Origin: Antilocapra americana
Taxonomy: Eukaryota; Chordata; Mammalia; Artiodactyla; Antilocapridae
Assembly (NCBI GenBank): GCA_007570785.1
Contig: ML662442.1
Coordinates: 36,095,818-36,159,817, forward strand
Length of the DNA: 64,000 bases
Direction of reading: 5' to 3'
Below, in pieces: positions 29,695-39,402 of this stretch. Made by a program: the position numbers and the translations under genes. Within the stretch, counting starts at the first letter, position 1. Every line of letters starts with the position of its first letter. The notes beneath the pieces were generated by a model. It was not told the origin of the DNA, did not search any database, and saw nothing but the letters and a program-made list of their open reading frames with translations.

Positions 29695-29960
29695 CCTCCA
29701 ATTACTTATTAAATGCCTACTGTGTGCAGGAGGCTCTGCTTGGCACAAGGATCAGTGAGACATACTCTTGCCCTCCAACTATTTAAAATCTGAGGAGCTA
29801 GACCATCCTGTGAGAAGAGAAAACCCAAGGCAGCATACAGTAGAAGCTGAGCAAGTTGGGCCAGCTGGTCCCTTTCCCCTGGCCCTCATATGACCGGGGA
29901 CTGAGCTCTCATTTATGCAGTTTCAAGGTCAGATCTTCAAAGAACTGTGAGATTGGAGAT
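29695..29960 (-). repeat. L2 LINE 3'-end remnant
   Basis: Reverse L2 end: acttattaaatgcctactgt, then gtgcaggaggctctgcttgg, then cagtgagacatactcttgcc. Confidence 0.7.
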
Positions 29961-30554
29961 TTTTCCTAATAAATAGGAGATATGCTCACTCCTCCTAAAC
30001 ACATATACCTTTTAGATTATAATATTCAGAGTCCCTATAAATCACCATGTAAATGAGATCTGAGTTAGGAGACAGAATGTAAGAAATGGGAAAGTATAAA
30101 AATGCATCGTAGAGCGTGCACATTAAGCCAGTAAATGACAGTGCAGCCCACAGGGCATGTATCAGTCCTCTGTAAAGAGCAGCCTAGACACATGCCTCAA
30201 GGAGGGCCAGGCAACACTGTAGGGAGTGCCAAGGTGAGCAAGTGCTATTTACATCTGAGGGTTGGGGGAAAGACCTAGCTGGTGCTGGGATCACCTCAGA
30301 GAGAGCCAAGGGATTCATGCACTCTGTTGGGTAGGGTGTAGAGAATGGTTAAAGTTGATCCTATCAGCAATATATACAAGTAACTGAGTCAGAGAGCAGA
30401 GAATGATAATGTGCTGGAATGGACAGAGAGACTCTCTCCATGAATGAGTACAGGCATTGTCTAACATGTTCGAACAACTTCTGTGGCAGAAAACACTGAC
30501 CAGCTTGGTCGGTGATGTTTCATGACATGTTTTATACTTGAGTGAGTGGTAATC
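29961..30554. other. Unique intergenic sequence
   Basis: AT-moderate DNA in which I see no repeat, gene or signal. Confidence 0.5.
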
Positions 30555-30755
30555 AGACACACCCAAGTTTGAATCTCGGTTCGCTTACAAGTTGTGTTCT
30601 TAGACGCAAGTTACTTTACCTCTCAGAGTCTCAGCCATTGTAATGAGGACGACAGAACAACTCCTAGGGAGGTTATCAGCATAAGGGGAGATGGATGATA
30701 CGAACATTGTAGAACGGTGCCTGGCATGTAGTAAATAATAATCCTTCATTTCTTG
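30555..30755 (+). repeat. MIR SINE
   Basis: Forward MIR: gtttgaatctcggttcgctt, gcaagttactttacctctca, then gtgcctggcatgtagtaaat. Confidence 0.8.
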
Positions 30756-30949
30756 CCCTTTCCTTCTTGCTTTCTACCTCATAATGAATGATTATTTATG
30801 GGAACTTTGAATCTTTTCTTATTTCTAAAAAGTCAAATGGCAAATCCTAACAACAAACTTTCATTTTAAAAATGAAGCTTTGGGAGAAAGTCAGCTTATG
30901 AGTTTCTAAGTTGAAAACTTCCATTTAGCTCTTTTTGTGTGTGTGTGTG

Positions 30950-31347
30950 TATGTATTTATTGATTTGACTGGGCCGGGTCTTAGCTGTGGTACATGGGAT
31001 TTTTAACTGCAGCATGAAGGACTTTGAGTTGTGGCCTGTGGGATCTGGGCTTTCCTGGTGTGGCTCAGACAGTAAAGAATCTGCCTGTAATACAGGAAAC
31101 CTGGGTTCAAGCCCTGGATCAGGAAGATCCATTGGAGAAAGGAAAGACTACCTACTCCAGTATTCTTGCCTGGAGAATTCCATGGACAGAGGAGCCTGGA
31201 GGGTTACAGTTCACGGGGTCTCAGAGAGTCAGACACAAGTGAGCAACTAACACACATACACACATATATGGGATCTAGTTCCTTGAGCAGGGATCGAAGT
31301 CAGCCTCCCCCAACCCCCAATGACCACTAGACCACCAGGCAAGATCC
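30950..31347 (-). repeat. CHR-group SINE split by Bov-tA
   Basis: The reverse CHR starts at ttgatttgactgggccgggt, is interrupted by 31047-31268, and resumes with tagttccttgagcagggatc to ccactagaccaccaggc. Confidence 0.88.
31047..31268 (+). repeat. Bov-tA SINE nested in CHR
   Basis: Forward Bov-tA with target duplication tgggatct at 31039-31046 and 31269-31276. It shows that this Bov-tA is younger than the CHR it enters. Confidence 0.92.
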
Positions 31348-31849
31348 TTCCATCTAGGTTTTCAGAGAAGCTCACCAGCACAGTTTGTTTTAATAAGACC
31401 TGCAAGAAGTCACGGCAGACCCAGAACAACTACAGCATCTGGAGACAGACTTCTTCCCTCCAGCATCTTGCTAAGGAGCAGGGCGCCAGCAGCACTGGCT
31501 TGGATGATGAGAGGTATAACACGTCAAACTTGGCAATGAGGTTTGACATGAAAGGAAACGAACTTTAGAGATTCATAATGGGGCCTCAGAAATAGGATAA
31601 TGGATTTGAAACTATTTTAAAAAGTAATTTGAAAGGCAGTTTTGTGTTCACATTATACCTATTATTTGAAAAAGGAAGTTTTGAATTTGAATTGGGAAAA
31701 CTGTTTTGCTTTCCTCTGGCTGTGCTTTTCCAAGAAATGAGGTATCACCATCTTCTTCTCTTCAGAGCCTGCTGTGAACTATCTAGCTAGGGAGGAAAGT
31801 GGGGGTGGGGTGCAGCAAATATTTAGATTGAAAGATAGTTACCGGGTTG

Positions 31850-31940
31850 ATTCAGTTCAGTCCCTCAGCTCAGTCATGTCAGTGGTGTTGGACTCTGCGA
31901 CCCCATGGACTGCAGCATGCCAGGACTCCCTGTCCGTTGA
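31850..31940 (-). mobile_element. BovB LINE 3'-end fragment
   Basis: A short reverse fragment: ttcagttcagtccctcagct, then gactgcagcatgccaggact, then ccctgtccgt. Confidence 0.8.
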
Positions 31941-32119
31941 CTAGCATTTCTTAGACCACCTCCTTTTATTTCCAAAAGGAAAAAGTTCTCTTGAGAGCTC
32001 CCCCATGCTGATTTAAATAATTTTCATTTAAGGAACACATTGTTCCTTAAATATGTGCCAATATATAGTTATAAATGCTTTTTATATGTATCTTTAAAAA
32101 CTATAAGAACACAGAATGA

Positions 32120-32262
32120 AAAAGTTCTAGACATTTGCAGTACACAATGTGTGAGGACATTCAACACTACCAAGCTGTACACTTAAAAATGGTTAAGCTG
32201 GTAAATTTTGTATTATGTAGGGTCTTTTCAACCACAGTTAAAACAAACTACCAGAAAAAAAA
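32120..32262 (+). mobile_element. L1 3' UTR remnant
   Basis: It contains the familiar L1 3' end text agctgtacacttaaaaatgg and ttaagctggtaaattttgta, followed by an A-rich run at 32256-32264. Confidence 0.75.
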
Positions 32263-32282
32263 AATCAAATTTAACAAATTAG

Positions 32283-32408
32283 AGGGAATTCCCTGGCAGT
32301 CCAGGGGTTAGGACTCTGCACTTGCACTGCAGGTGGCCTGGGTTCAACCCCTCCATCTCCCCAGCTAAGACCCCAGAAGTAGTATGGTGTTGCCAAAAAG
32401 AAAATTTT
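32283..32408 (+). repeat. CHR-group SINE
   Basis: From agggaattccctggcagtcc to gttgccaaaaagaaaa. Flanks taacaaattag and taacaatttag form a likely target duplication. Confidence 0.88.
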
Positions 32409-33610
32409 TTTAACAATTTAGGTATAAACAAGATCATCAGATAAGTTAAAAAACATTAATTTAGTATAAAAGTAAAATTTTATACTTAGTTTTGCTGAAA
32501 CTAAGTTGTCAGTGTTGGATTTAATTATAGTTAATACAGATAATTATAAGAGTATAAGATGTTTTTATGCATTTTGTGTCTCAGTTGTTGACTTACATAT
32601 TTGATTTTGAGCAGGATGGTCCTTTGATTCATTATTGTTACTATATTATTACTATAATTATTCCTTCTGTCAGGTTACTCATTTGAAACCATCAGTTGAT
32701 TATTTTACTTGGTCCAATCCATCTAAAAATGGTTTTCTCCAAAATATAAAATTGATAATTATTTTTTTAATGCTCCTAAAAAAAGTTCTTCACAGAGAAT
32801 ATTTGCAAGCTGATATGTCGTATAAATAAACACAACACACACAAACACATCTGCCAATAATCTGAATACAGTGGCTATTTTGCCTAGCTTCTTTTGAGTT
32901 CAACCTATGATACCAAGAGACCTGTAATGACTCAATTTTCTCTCCACTTTCCTTTATTTGAACTTCTGTAAAGCTTCTTTTGTAGTGGTGCCATGATTCA
33001 TTTGGCCTTCACTTTGCATAACGTATCATTTGTGTATAAAGTCAGTCAGCCTGGTTCTTTTCTCATTAGCCTGTGACAATTAAAGTAACATGGTTATTTT
33101 TATGATGGAAAGTCAAAATTAATTTATTAAATAAAAGAAGACACAAATCTCACTACTGAAAAGAGCAGTTTTAGCTTTTTAATTGGTAGGATAACTCAAT
33201 ATAATTTTTACCAAACAGAAATCAAGATGGTTTTTGCATTTTGATGCCAGAAATGCCAATCTAAAGACTACCAACACTTTAAAAGTTAAATATTGCCACA
33301 TTAATAATCATGGGGTACCAACACAATTTTAAACATAAAGCACCAACACTAAATGTGGTTGTAAAATGAACATCCCAGCTACACTTATATTTTATAATGT
33401 AAGTTTTTTTAGATCATCATTAAAATAAAAATAAGTTATTACTGATGGATCATCAATAATACATATACAGACTTCTAGTTTGAGGAAACACTTTGATTAT
33501 TCACAGATAATATAAATCTTTATAGAATGAGAGCACCAGAAAAGCACGTAGGAGGGGAGGGTCACTCCTACAGAGGCTCGGCTTAGCTCAGGTCAGAGCC
33601 ACAGCAGGCT
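32409..33610. other. AT-rich unique sequence
   Basis: No gene or young repeat is recognised. It has long AT-rich tracts and polyA/T runs, and may contain unrecognised old LINE sequence. Confidence 0.45.
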
Positions 33611-33850
33611 GAGAGGATGGCCCAGCATGGGATGGCCCAGGTGAGCTGAGGACTGAGGGTGGGAGGGATAGCCCAGCAGGAAGTTTCAGAGCTCATGTGG
33701 GGCGTGGGGCGAGGGGAGTGTTCTTGCAAAGGGATAGCCTAGTGCAAGATGTTGGCATCCAGACAGGGTGAAGAGGATATTTCAGAGCCCAGGTGGGGTG
33801 AGATGAGTATCTGTGTAGGAAGATGGTCCAGTGGTCCAGCACAGGTTGTT
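33611..33850. repeat. Degenerate GC-rich tandem repeat
   Basis: Variants of ggatagcccagc recur at about 33615, 33631, 33666, 33732 and 33821. Several are followed by a tttcagagcycatgtgggg-like segment (near 33682 and 33780). Spacing is irregular, so it is decayed or has higher-order structure. It is sharply GC-richer than both flanks. Confidence 0.65.
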
Positions 33851-33879
33851 GTACAAAGCAGGTATGTTACCTAGTAAGA

Positions 33880-34384
33880 TACAATAAGCAGAGAACACAG
33901 CATCACTTCTGTGTGGTATTGTTGATAAAGACATAATCGTGAGAAAACATCACATACAAGTTGAGGTGCACTCTATGAAACAGCTGGCCCATATTCTTTC
34001 AAAGTGTCAAAGATATTAAAGTCAAGGAAAGATGGAGGGACAAACTAGTCCAGACTGAAGGAAATTAGGGAGACGTGGGGAACAGCTGCATGGTGTGGTT
34101 CAAAACTGGAATCCTTTTGTCACTGAGCCATGGAAAAACTTGACTACTGGAGTTTTAGGACTAGATCCCGATGTACCAATGCTAATTTCCTAATTTTCCT
34201 GTTTGCTCTGGAATTGTAGGGGAATGCCTCTGAGTCAACATGCACTATGATATTCAAGAGCGATAGAGAAATCAGATCAACAGCTTCCTTGCAAACATTT
34301 CAGGGGAGAAAAGGTCTTTGTACTTGCAACTTTTCTGAAAATGTGAGATTGTCTCAAAATTTAAAGATTTCAAATTTAAATTTT
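33880..34384 (+). repeat. Old interspersed repeat, family unassigned
   Basis: It contains gttgataaagacataatcgt, gaaggaaattagggagacg and tgtaccaatgctaatttcct, which I recognise as a common mammalian repeat whose family name I cannot assign. Confidence 0.45.
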
Positions 34385-34476
34385 AAGATTTTTTTGAATG
34401 AATACTTTCAATTACAAATACAAATACTTTTGATTATAAATCGCTGTTTTAAAAAACACTTTTACTTATTCCATTA
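34385..34476 (+). repeat. Local duplication, copy 1
   Basis: It is nearly identical to 35462-35562 in the same orientation. Shared sequence includes aatacaaatacttttgatta and taaatcgctgttt. Differences are a few indels in homopolymers and gaat units, and one a/g. Confidence 0.93.
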
Positions 34477-34599
34477 GGAATTGAGGAATGTTGTTTCTTT
34501 TTTTAAAAAAAAAAAGGATAAAAAAATGTATGTATGAAGTCTGACCAACTCTGTAGGAATATCTTGCAAAATGTTAAGAGTTCCCATATTGAGCACTTA

Positions 34600-34760
34600 G
34601 TATGTTTAAGATGTTTAACTAAGCAGTTTGTATGTTTTATCTCACTTAAATTTCACACCAGTCTTACAAAGTGGATATTACTAGTATCATTTCACAGATG
34701 AGGAATCTGAGGCTCAAAGAGGCTGAGTAACTTGACCAGGCTCTTAACTAATCTACTGTA
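34600..34760 (-). repeat. MIR-type SINE remnant
   Basis: It reads tttcacagatgaggaatctg then aggctcaaagaggctgagta, the reverse MIR signature. Confidence 0.75.
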
Positions 34761-35461
34761 CTGCACACACACACACAAAAAAAGGTTGGAAAAAAATCTC
34801 CAAAAAGATTGGAGAATGCTAACAGCAGCATTCTCTGGGCAGTGGGACTACTAGTTTTTCCTTTTGTGGTTTTCAGTGTTTTCCAAAATATCTACAATGG
34901 CATGGTTGCTTTTGTAATTAGTAAAAAAGAGAAAGATGTCATTTACAAAATATTCATTTATTGTGAAGCGATGTCATAAAAATACATTGATAATTTGAAA
35001 CCATACTGAACAACCCAAACTACTAATAGTGGTATTCTGTCTTAGTAGTGGTATTATTAGTGACATTCATTTTTGATTTTTTGCTTTTCTGTATTCTACT
35101 CAGTTTCTATAATTAATTCTTTCATTCATTCAACAAATACTTACTGAGCATCTGCTATGATTTATTTTTATAAGAAGAAAAAATTTTAAAGAACGAAATG
35201 TACTGCATAAGTCTAAAGTTGTAAATTTTATTCAAAAAGCAAGAAGGAATAATATGTTTGCTTAGAGAAAGACTGGGCACCAAGATGTTACTAGCAGTGT
35301 TACATACTAAGATGTTTCGGGGGTGAGTTAGTGGCAAGTTTATCTTTTCTAAATACTCTTCTATGCTTTCCTTGTTTTCGTCTATAAATTACTTACATGT
35401 TCTATTCATAGCTGTGCCTCCAGTGCTTAGAAGAGGAGGTGGCACACAGCAGGAGTTTAAG
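34761..35461. other. AT-rich sequence between the duplicated copies
   Basis: A short CA run lies at 34765-34778. Positions 35110-35160 and 35400-35461 resemble L2 ends (cattcaacaaatacttactg; ggcacacagcaggagtttaa). Confidence 0.5.
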
Positions 35462-35562
35462 AAGATTTTTTTTGAATGAATGAATACTTTCGATTACAAA
35501 TACAAATACTTTTGATTATAAATCGCTGTTTAAAAAAACACTTTACTTATTCATCCCATTAT
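35462..35562 (+). repeat. Local duplication, copy 2 (probable source)
   Basis: It starts inside the gaatgaatgaat tail of an L2-like end, which continues naturally from upstream sequence. The other copy lacks that context, so this one is more likely the original. Confidence 0.9.
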
Positions 35563-36234
35563 AGTTGGCAAACTTGGCATTCAACTTGTGCTCTTCTAAG
35601 CTGGAGAAGACCTAAAAGATTGTAGTAGGGGGCTCCAGTGACCATTTAATGGGTGGTGGTGAGGAGGAGAGCCACATGACGGGAAGACAGGGTGAGCAGA
35701 AAGTGGGGAAACACTATTCAGAAACCATGTGTTGTTTATTGTATTTATTAAGATTTCTGTTCAACCTAGTTTTAGCAGAATTGGTGACACATCACTATAC
35801 CAGTGTCTATTGAGGATAGATCTTGTGTTGTATGGCTTAGTTTCTTGGTAGTGATATTTGAGGTTCACAGAGGAATGAAGGGCTGTGATGAGGTTGGGGT
35901 GACTCAGTCATAAGCCCCTGTTTTGCTTGTAATTAGGAAGCTTACATCTCTGGTTTTACAAAGTGATGTGGATCAAAACCTTAAGAGAGACTGGATACTG
36001 GGCCAGTGACGGAGAGAAGTCCCTCAGCTGGTCTATGACTCAAGGTGACTGCTCAGCATCCATAGCTCCAGTTGGCTGTTAAACTCTCAACTCATTTGCA
36101 GGGAGATGTTGTATGTTACATGATTTTGCCAAATTCAAAGATTCTCAAAAGTCATGTGAATAGTCTTTATGTGTATCCGGGGATTACCAGAAGAAACAAA
36201 CCTTTCTTGTCAACCTCGAATCCTCTCTTTCTCT
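35563..36234. other. Unique intergenic sequence
   Basis: No repeat or gene is recognised. Confidence 0.45.
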
Positions 36235-36744
36235 TCCAGCAATACATTGGCAAATTCTGTTGGTTCTACCTTCAAACTACATCCAGAACCTTAGCCCTGG
36301 CCCCCTCTCTAGCCTTATTTGGCTTATTTCAAGAGCCTCTTAACTCCTCCCTACTTCAACCCTCACAGTGGCCACAGGATCCTTTCAAAACCTCAGTCAG
36401 ATCACGTCTTTACAGCACACTTCAATAGCCACAGCCCTTACAGCAAGGTGCCGGCTTGTGTCCCACAACCTGCTCTTACATCTCTGACCTACTTTTCTCC
36501 AGCTTGCCCCTTGCTCACTCCACTCCAACATCCAGACTTCCTGCTGCTCCTCCAATACGCCAGGCACCCTGTGCCCTTGCTCTATCCTCTGCAGGAAGCC
36601 ACCCCCACTCTCTCTCTCTCTCACAGTCTTTCCTCGGATGTTTACCACATCAGACAGACTGTTTCTGACCATCTCCATCAAGTAGAGACCACCCCCCCAG
36701 ACACCTTCTCCTTTACTTTGATTTTTTTCCCCGCTCCTTGCAAT

Positions 36745-37262
36745 CATGATCATTGGGACAGTTCTGACCACGGAGTGTGTCTGATTTTCCTAAACACATC
36801 ACGTGGTTGCCCTTCCTCACCTGTTGAAGTTGGGCGCAGCCACGTAACCTGCTCTCTCCTGCGTCGTGCGAGGGGAAGGGCCGTGTGGGGCTTTCAGGAG
36901 GAAGCCAGTGCGCAGCTCACTGCTGTCTCCTCTCTCCCACAGGTATCAGCCACGCTCCACATGGGGCTTCTCCAGGCAGCCTGGGTCCCAGAGCGAAGGT
37001 GCATGGAGCTGAGCCCCCAGCTGCCCTGCAATGAACACACCACGTTGCTGTGCTGCAGTCACTAAGTCGTGTCTGACTCGTGACCTCATGGACTGCAGCA
37101 CGCCAGGCTTCCTGTCCTTCACTACCTCCTAGAGTTTATTCAAACTCATGTCCATTGAGTCGGTGATGAACACACTGTGTAAGGGAGGGATATAAACTTA
37201 TTTTTTTTAAGCCATCGAACTTGGCTTGTTTAAAACCACAAAACAACTAGCCTGTCCTGACT
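36745..37262 (+). repeat. Old element nested in the L2, family unassigned
   Basis: It lies between two L2 parts and ends ttaagccatcgaacttggc, then actagcctgtcctgactgac, a common mammalian repeat end. It is itself interrupted by BovB. Confidence 0.55.
37041..37165 (-). mobile_element. BovB LINE 3'-end fragment
   Basis: A reverse fragment from gttgctgtgctgcagtcact to catgtccattgagtcggtg. Perfect target duplication: atgaacacac (37031-37040 and 37166-37175). Confidence 0.93.
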
Positions 37263-37440
37263 GACACCCTCTGACATATTCCATATCTATTTGCTGTCTC
37301 TTCCTATCCTCCTCTAGAAGGTAATCTTTTTGATGGTAGGGCTCTGTTCACTATTATATCTCCAGGGCCCAAAACAGTGCCTGGCATGTGGTAGGTATTC
37401 AATAAATATCTGTAGCCTGACTGAATGAATGATGAATTGA

Positions 37441-38308
37441 TCACCCCAACGGAAACAGGAAGATTTCACAATGGCAGGTGTTAACTATTCCTGGACGTGT
37501 CCACAAAAGTGTTCGTTCGACGTGATCTGAATAGGAACAAGATGGTTCCTGATTCAAGATTAGCAGTGTGGCTGCTCCTCTCACCAGACACAGTTTGAAA
37601 GCACAAATCGCCTGTGGGCACATAACACAGTGAGTCGTGGAGGCACATAAAGTAGTTAAAGTTACCACACAAATGGAGATCTGGCATACTGCTGAGGGGA
37701 CCCAGCGACAATCATAAATAAAAAGCATTAGCAGCATTTGTGTCGACGCTGAGTGCTGATGTGGTTTCCTTTCCCTGTGTGGACATTAGCATTTGTAATG
37801 AACTGAGCTTCACAGGCTTGAGGTTTTATCTGCCATTATCATAAATTGGTGTATGAGCCCCTCTTAGGACTTTTGCAAAAGCTGTGTGTGCTTTTGTGAG
37901 CTGCTTTCTTTTCAGGCTTCCTCCTGGTACGTCTGAATTTGGATGGGGATAATGCATTTCCTGTATCATGTGGCACCGTACAAGGAAACCCATTGTATCC
38001 CCTCAGAGGAAGAGTACATCTGTAAGTAGTTTTTAAGAGTGTACTGAAGGATCTTGTTAGGGTGACTTATTCTCCCAGTTCCATTTGGTTGATGAAGTGG
38101 ATCACGTGACAGATGTGCATAATGAACTGCTTCAGTTGCTGCCAGTGGGAAGCTCAACCTGTAAAATACGAAATCTCATGGACTCATTGAGGGCAGAGCA
38201 AGCTGATCACAGAAGAGGGAACTCTGCCTGATTCTGAGTTGTCATTTCTTACTGCCGCATACAGTGAACCAGTGTTCCTGGGCTTTGCTTTTCCTTTCTC
38301 CCAGAGGA
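37441..38308. other. Unique intergenic sequence
   Basis: No repeat is recognised. The sequence is moderately complex on both strands and is a reasonable place to look for conserved noncoding DNA. Confidence 0.5.
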
Positions 38309-38351
38309 ACTGCCTTTCCAGTTTATTCTTAATTCAAACTGGAAAGGCAGT
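38309..38351. repeat. Perfect 16-bp hairpin with 11-nt loop
   Basis: actgcctttccagttt (38309-38324) is exactly complementary in reverse to aaactggaaaggcagt (38336-38351), with loop attcttaattc. Confidence 0.95.
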
Positions 38352-38497
38352 GGTTTCTGCATACAATTTCCCCAAAGAGCAAACATGATTAAGACGTTCG
38401 AGTAATCACCCATGAAATGCACTTGCAAGGAGCCTTTATGTTTTGTGGTTAAAAGAAGAAATGCATTTACATCATCCAGTAGGATTGTGGGTTGGCC

Positions 38498-38516
38498 TTT
38501 TTTTTTTTTTTTTTTT
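38498..38516. repeat. Poly-T tract (19 T)
   Basis: An uninterrupted T run followed by a pyrimidine-rich stretch to about 38600. No SINE or LINE body is attached that I can see. Confidence 0.9.
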
Positions 38517-38824
38517 GCCTCTTCCCCATCTCTTTTGCCCTCACTCTTTCCTATATTTTCTTTCTCTGCTCCATTATTTTATTTTTCTCTTTATTTTCAC
38601 TGACTGCAGTCATAAGGGATGTAACTTGCATTGTACCAAACAGTGACGTCCAAGCTAAAAAGACATAGGTGACCAATCTATTCCAGGAGTGGTCTAACTT
38701 GCAGCTCATTCTAGATGCTTCTGGGTTACTAAGGGACAATGAATGGAGAAATAAAGAGCAATCATGCATATTTTAGTCCTAGATATGAGCATTAGGGAAA
38801 TGACAAAAAAGGCTGTAAGTCAGT

Positions 38825-39125
38825 TCACTTCACTTGTACCACAGAGCATCCCCATGTGCTGAGCATCAGGCTAAGCACTGTGAGGAAAGCTGAAGAGAGA
38901 GCACAGGGCCTTGGGAGTTGGTGAGTAAATGATGGTGTACGATGACATATCCAAATACCATAGTAGCAGCAAAGATAATAGGGCTGTAGGTGGTGCCAGA
39001 GGGGAGGTCTCAATGAGAAATGGTCAGGCAAGGATTTGAGCTGAAAGCAGGAACTGAGATAGACCTGGAAGGACAAGTAGATTTGGAATGCTGTCAAAAG
39101 AGCAAAATAGCGCATTAAAGAGGTC
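38825..39125 (-). repeat. L2 LINE remnant
   Basis: Reverse L2: catgtgctgagcatcaggct, then aaggatttgagctgaaagca. It is strongly diverged. Confidence 0.55.
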
Positions 39126-39251
39126 AAGAGTGCATGGCATCTTGATCAAAATCAGCTGTTTGGGGTACCTCACTTTTAGCCCCAATTTCCCAAGTAGCCA
39201 TATGTCAATTACACAGGTTACCTAAAAAACATATATATATATGTATATATA

Positions 39252-39372
39252 TCTGGAGGAGGAAATAGCAATCCACTCCAGTATTCATGCTTGAAAAATC
39301 CCATGGACAGAAAAGTCTGGTGAGCTACAGTTTAATAGGGTCTCAGAGTTGGACACGACTGAGTATGACACC
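39252..39372 (+). repeat. Bov-tA fragment (3' part)
   Basis: It reads tctggaggaggaaatagcaa through aatccactccagtattcatg to gttggacacgactgagtatg. The head is missing. It is preceded by a short TA run (39229-39251) and followed by (AC)n at 39380-39400. Confidence 0.88.
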
Positions 39373-39379
39373 AATATTC

Positions 39380-39400
39380 ATACACACACACACACACACA
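39380..39400. repeat. (AC)n microsatellite
   Basis: About ten AC units directly follow the SINE tail. Confidence 0.9.
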
Positions 39401-39402
39401 AT

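Larger units (their letters stand above)
36235..37440 (+). repeat. L2 LINE 3' region, interrupted
   Basis: Forward L2 text runs 36235-36690 (ctaccttcaaactacatcca, aacctcagtcagatcacgtc, caatacgccaggcaccctgt) and resumes at 37262-37440 (cagtgcctggcatgtggtag, then ttcaataaatatctgtag). The 248-codon open frame at 36319-37065 is a by-product of this repeat, not a gene. Confidence 0.82.

Noticed and set aside
36319..37065. Longest open frame in the window (248 codons, + strand)
   Set aside because: It lies in L2 sequence and the element nested in it, and the translation is Pro/Ser/Leu-rich shadow with no recognised domain.
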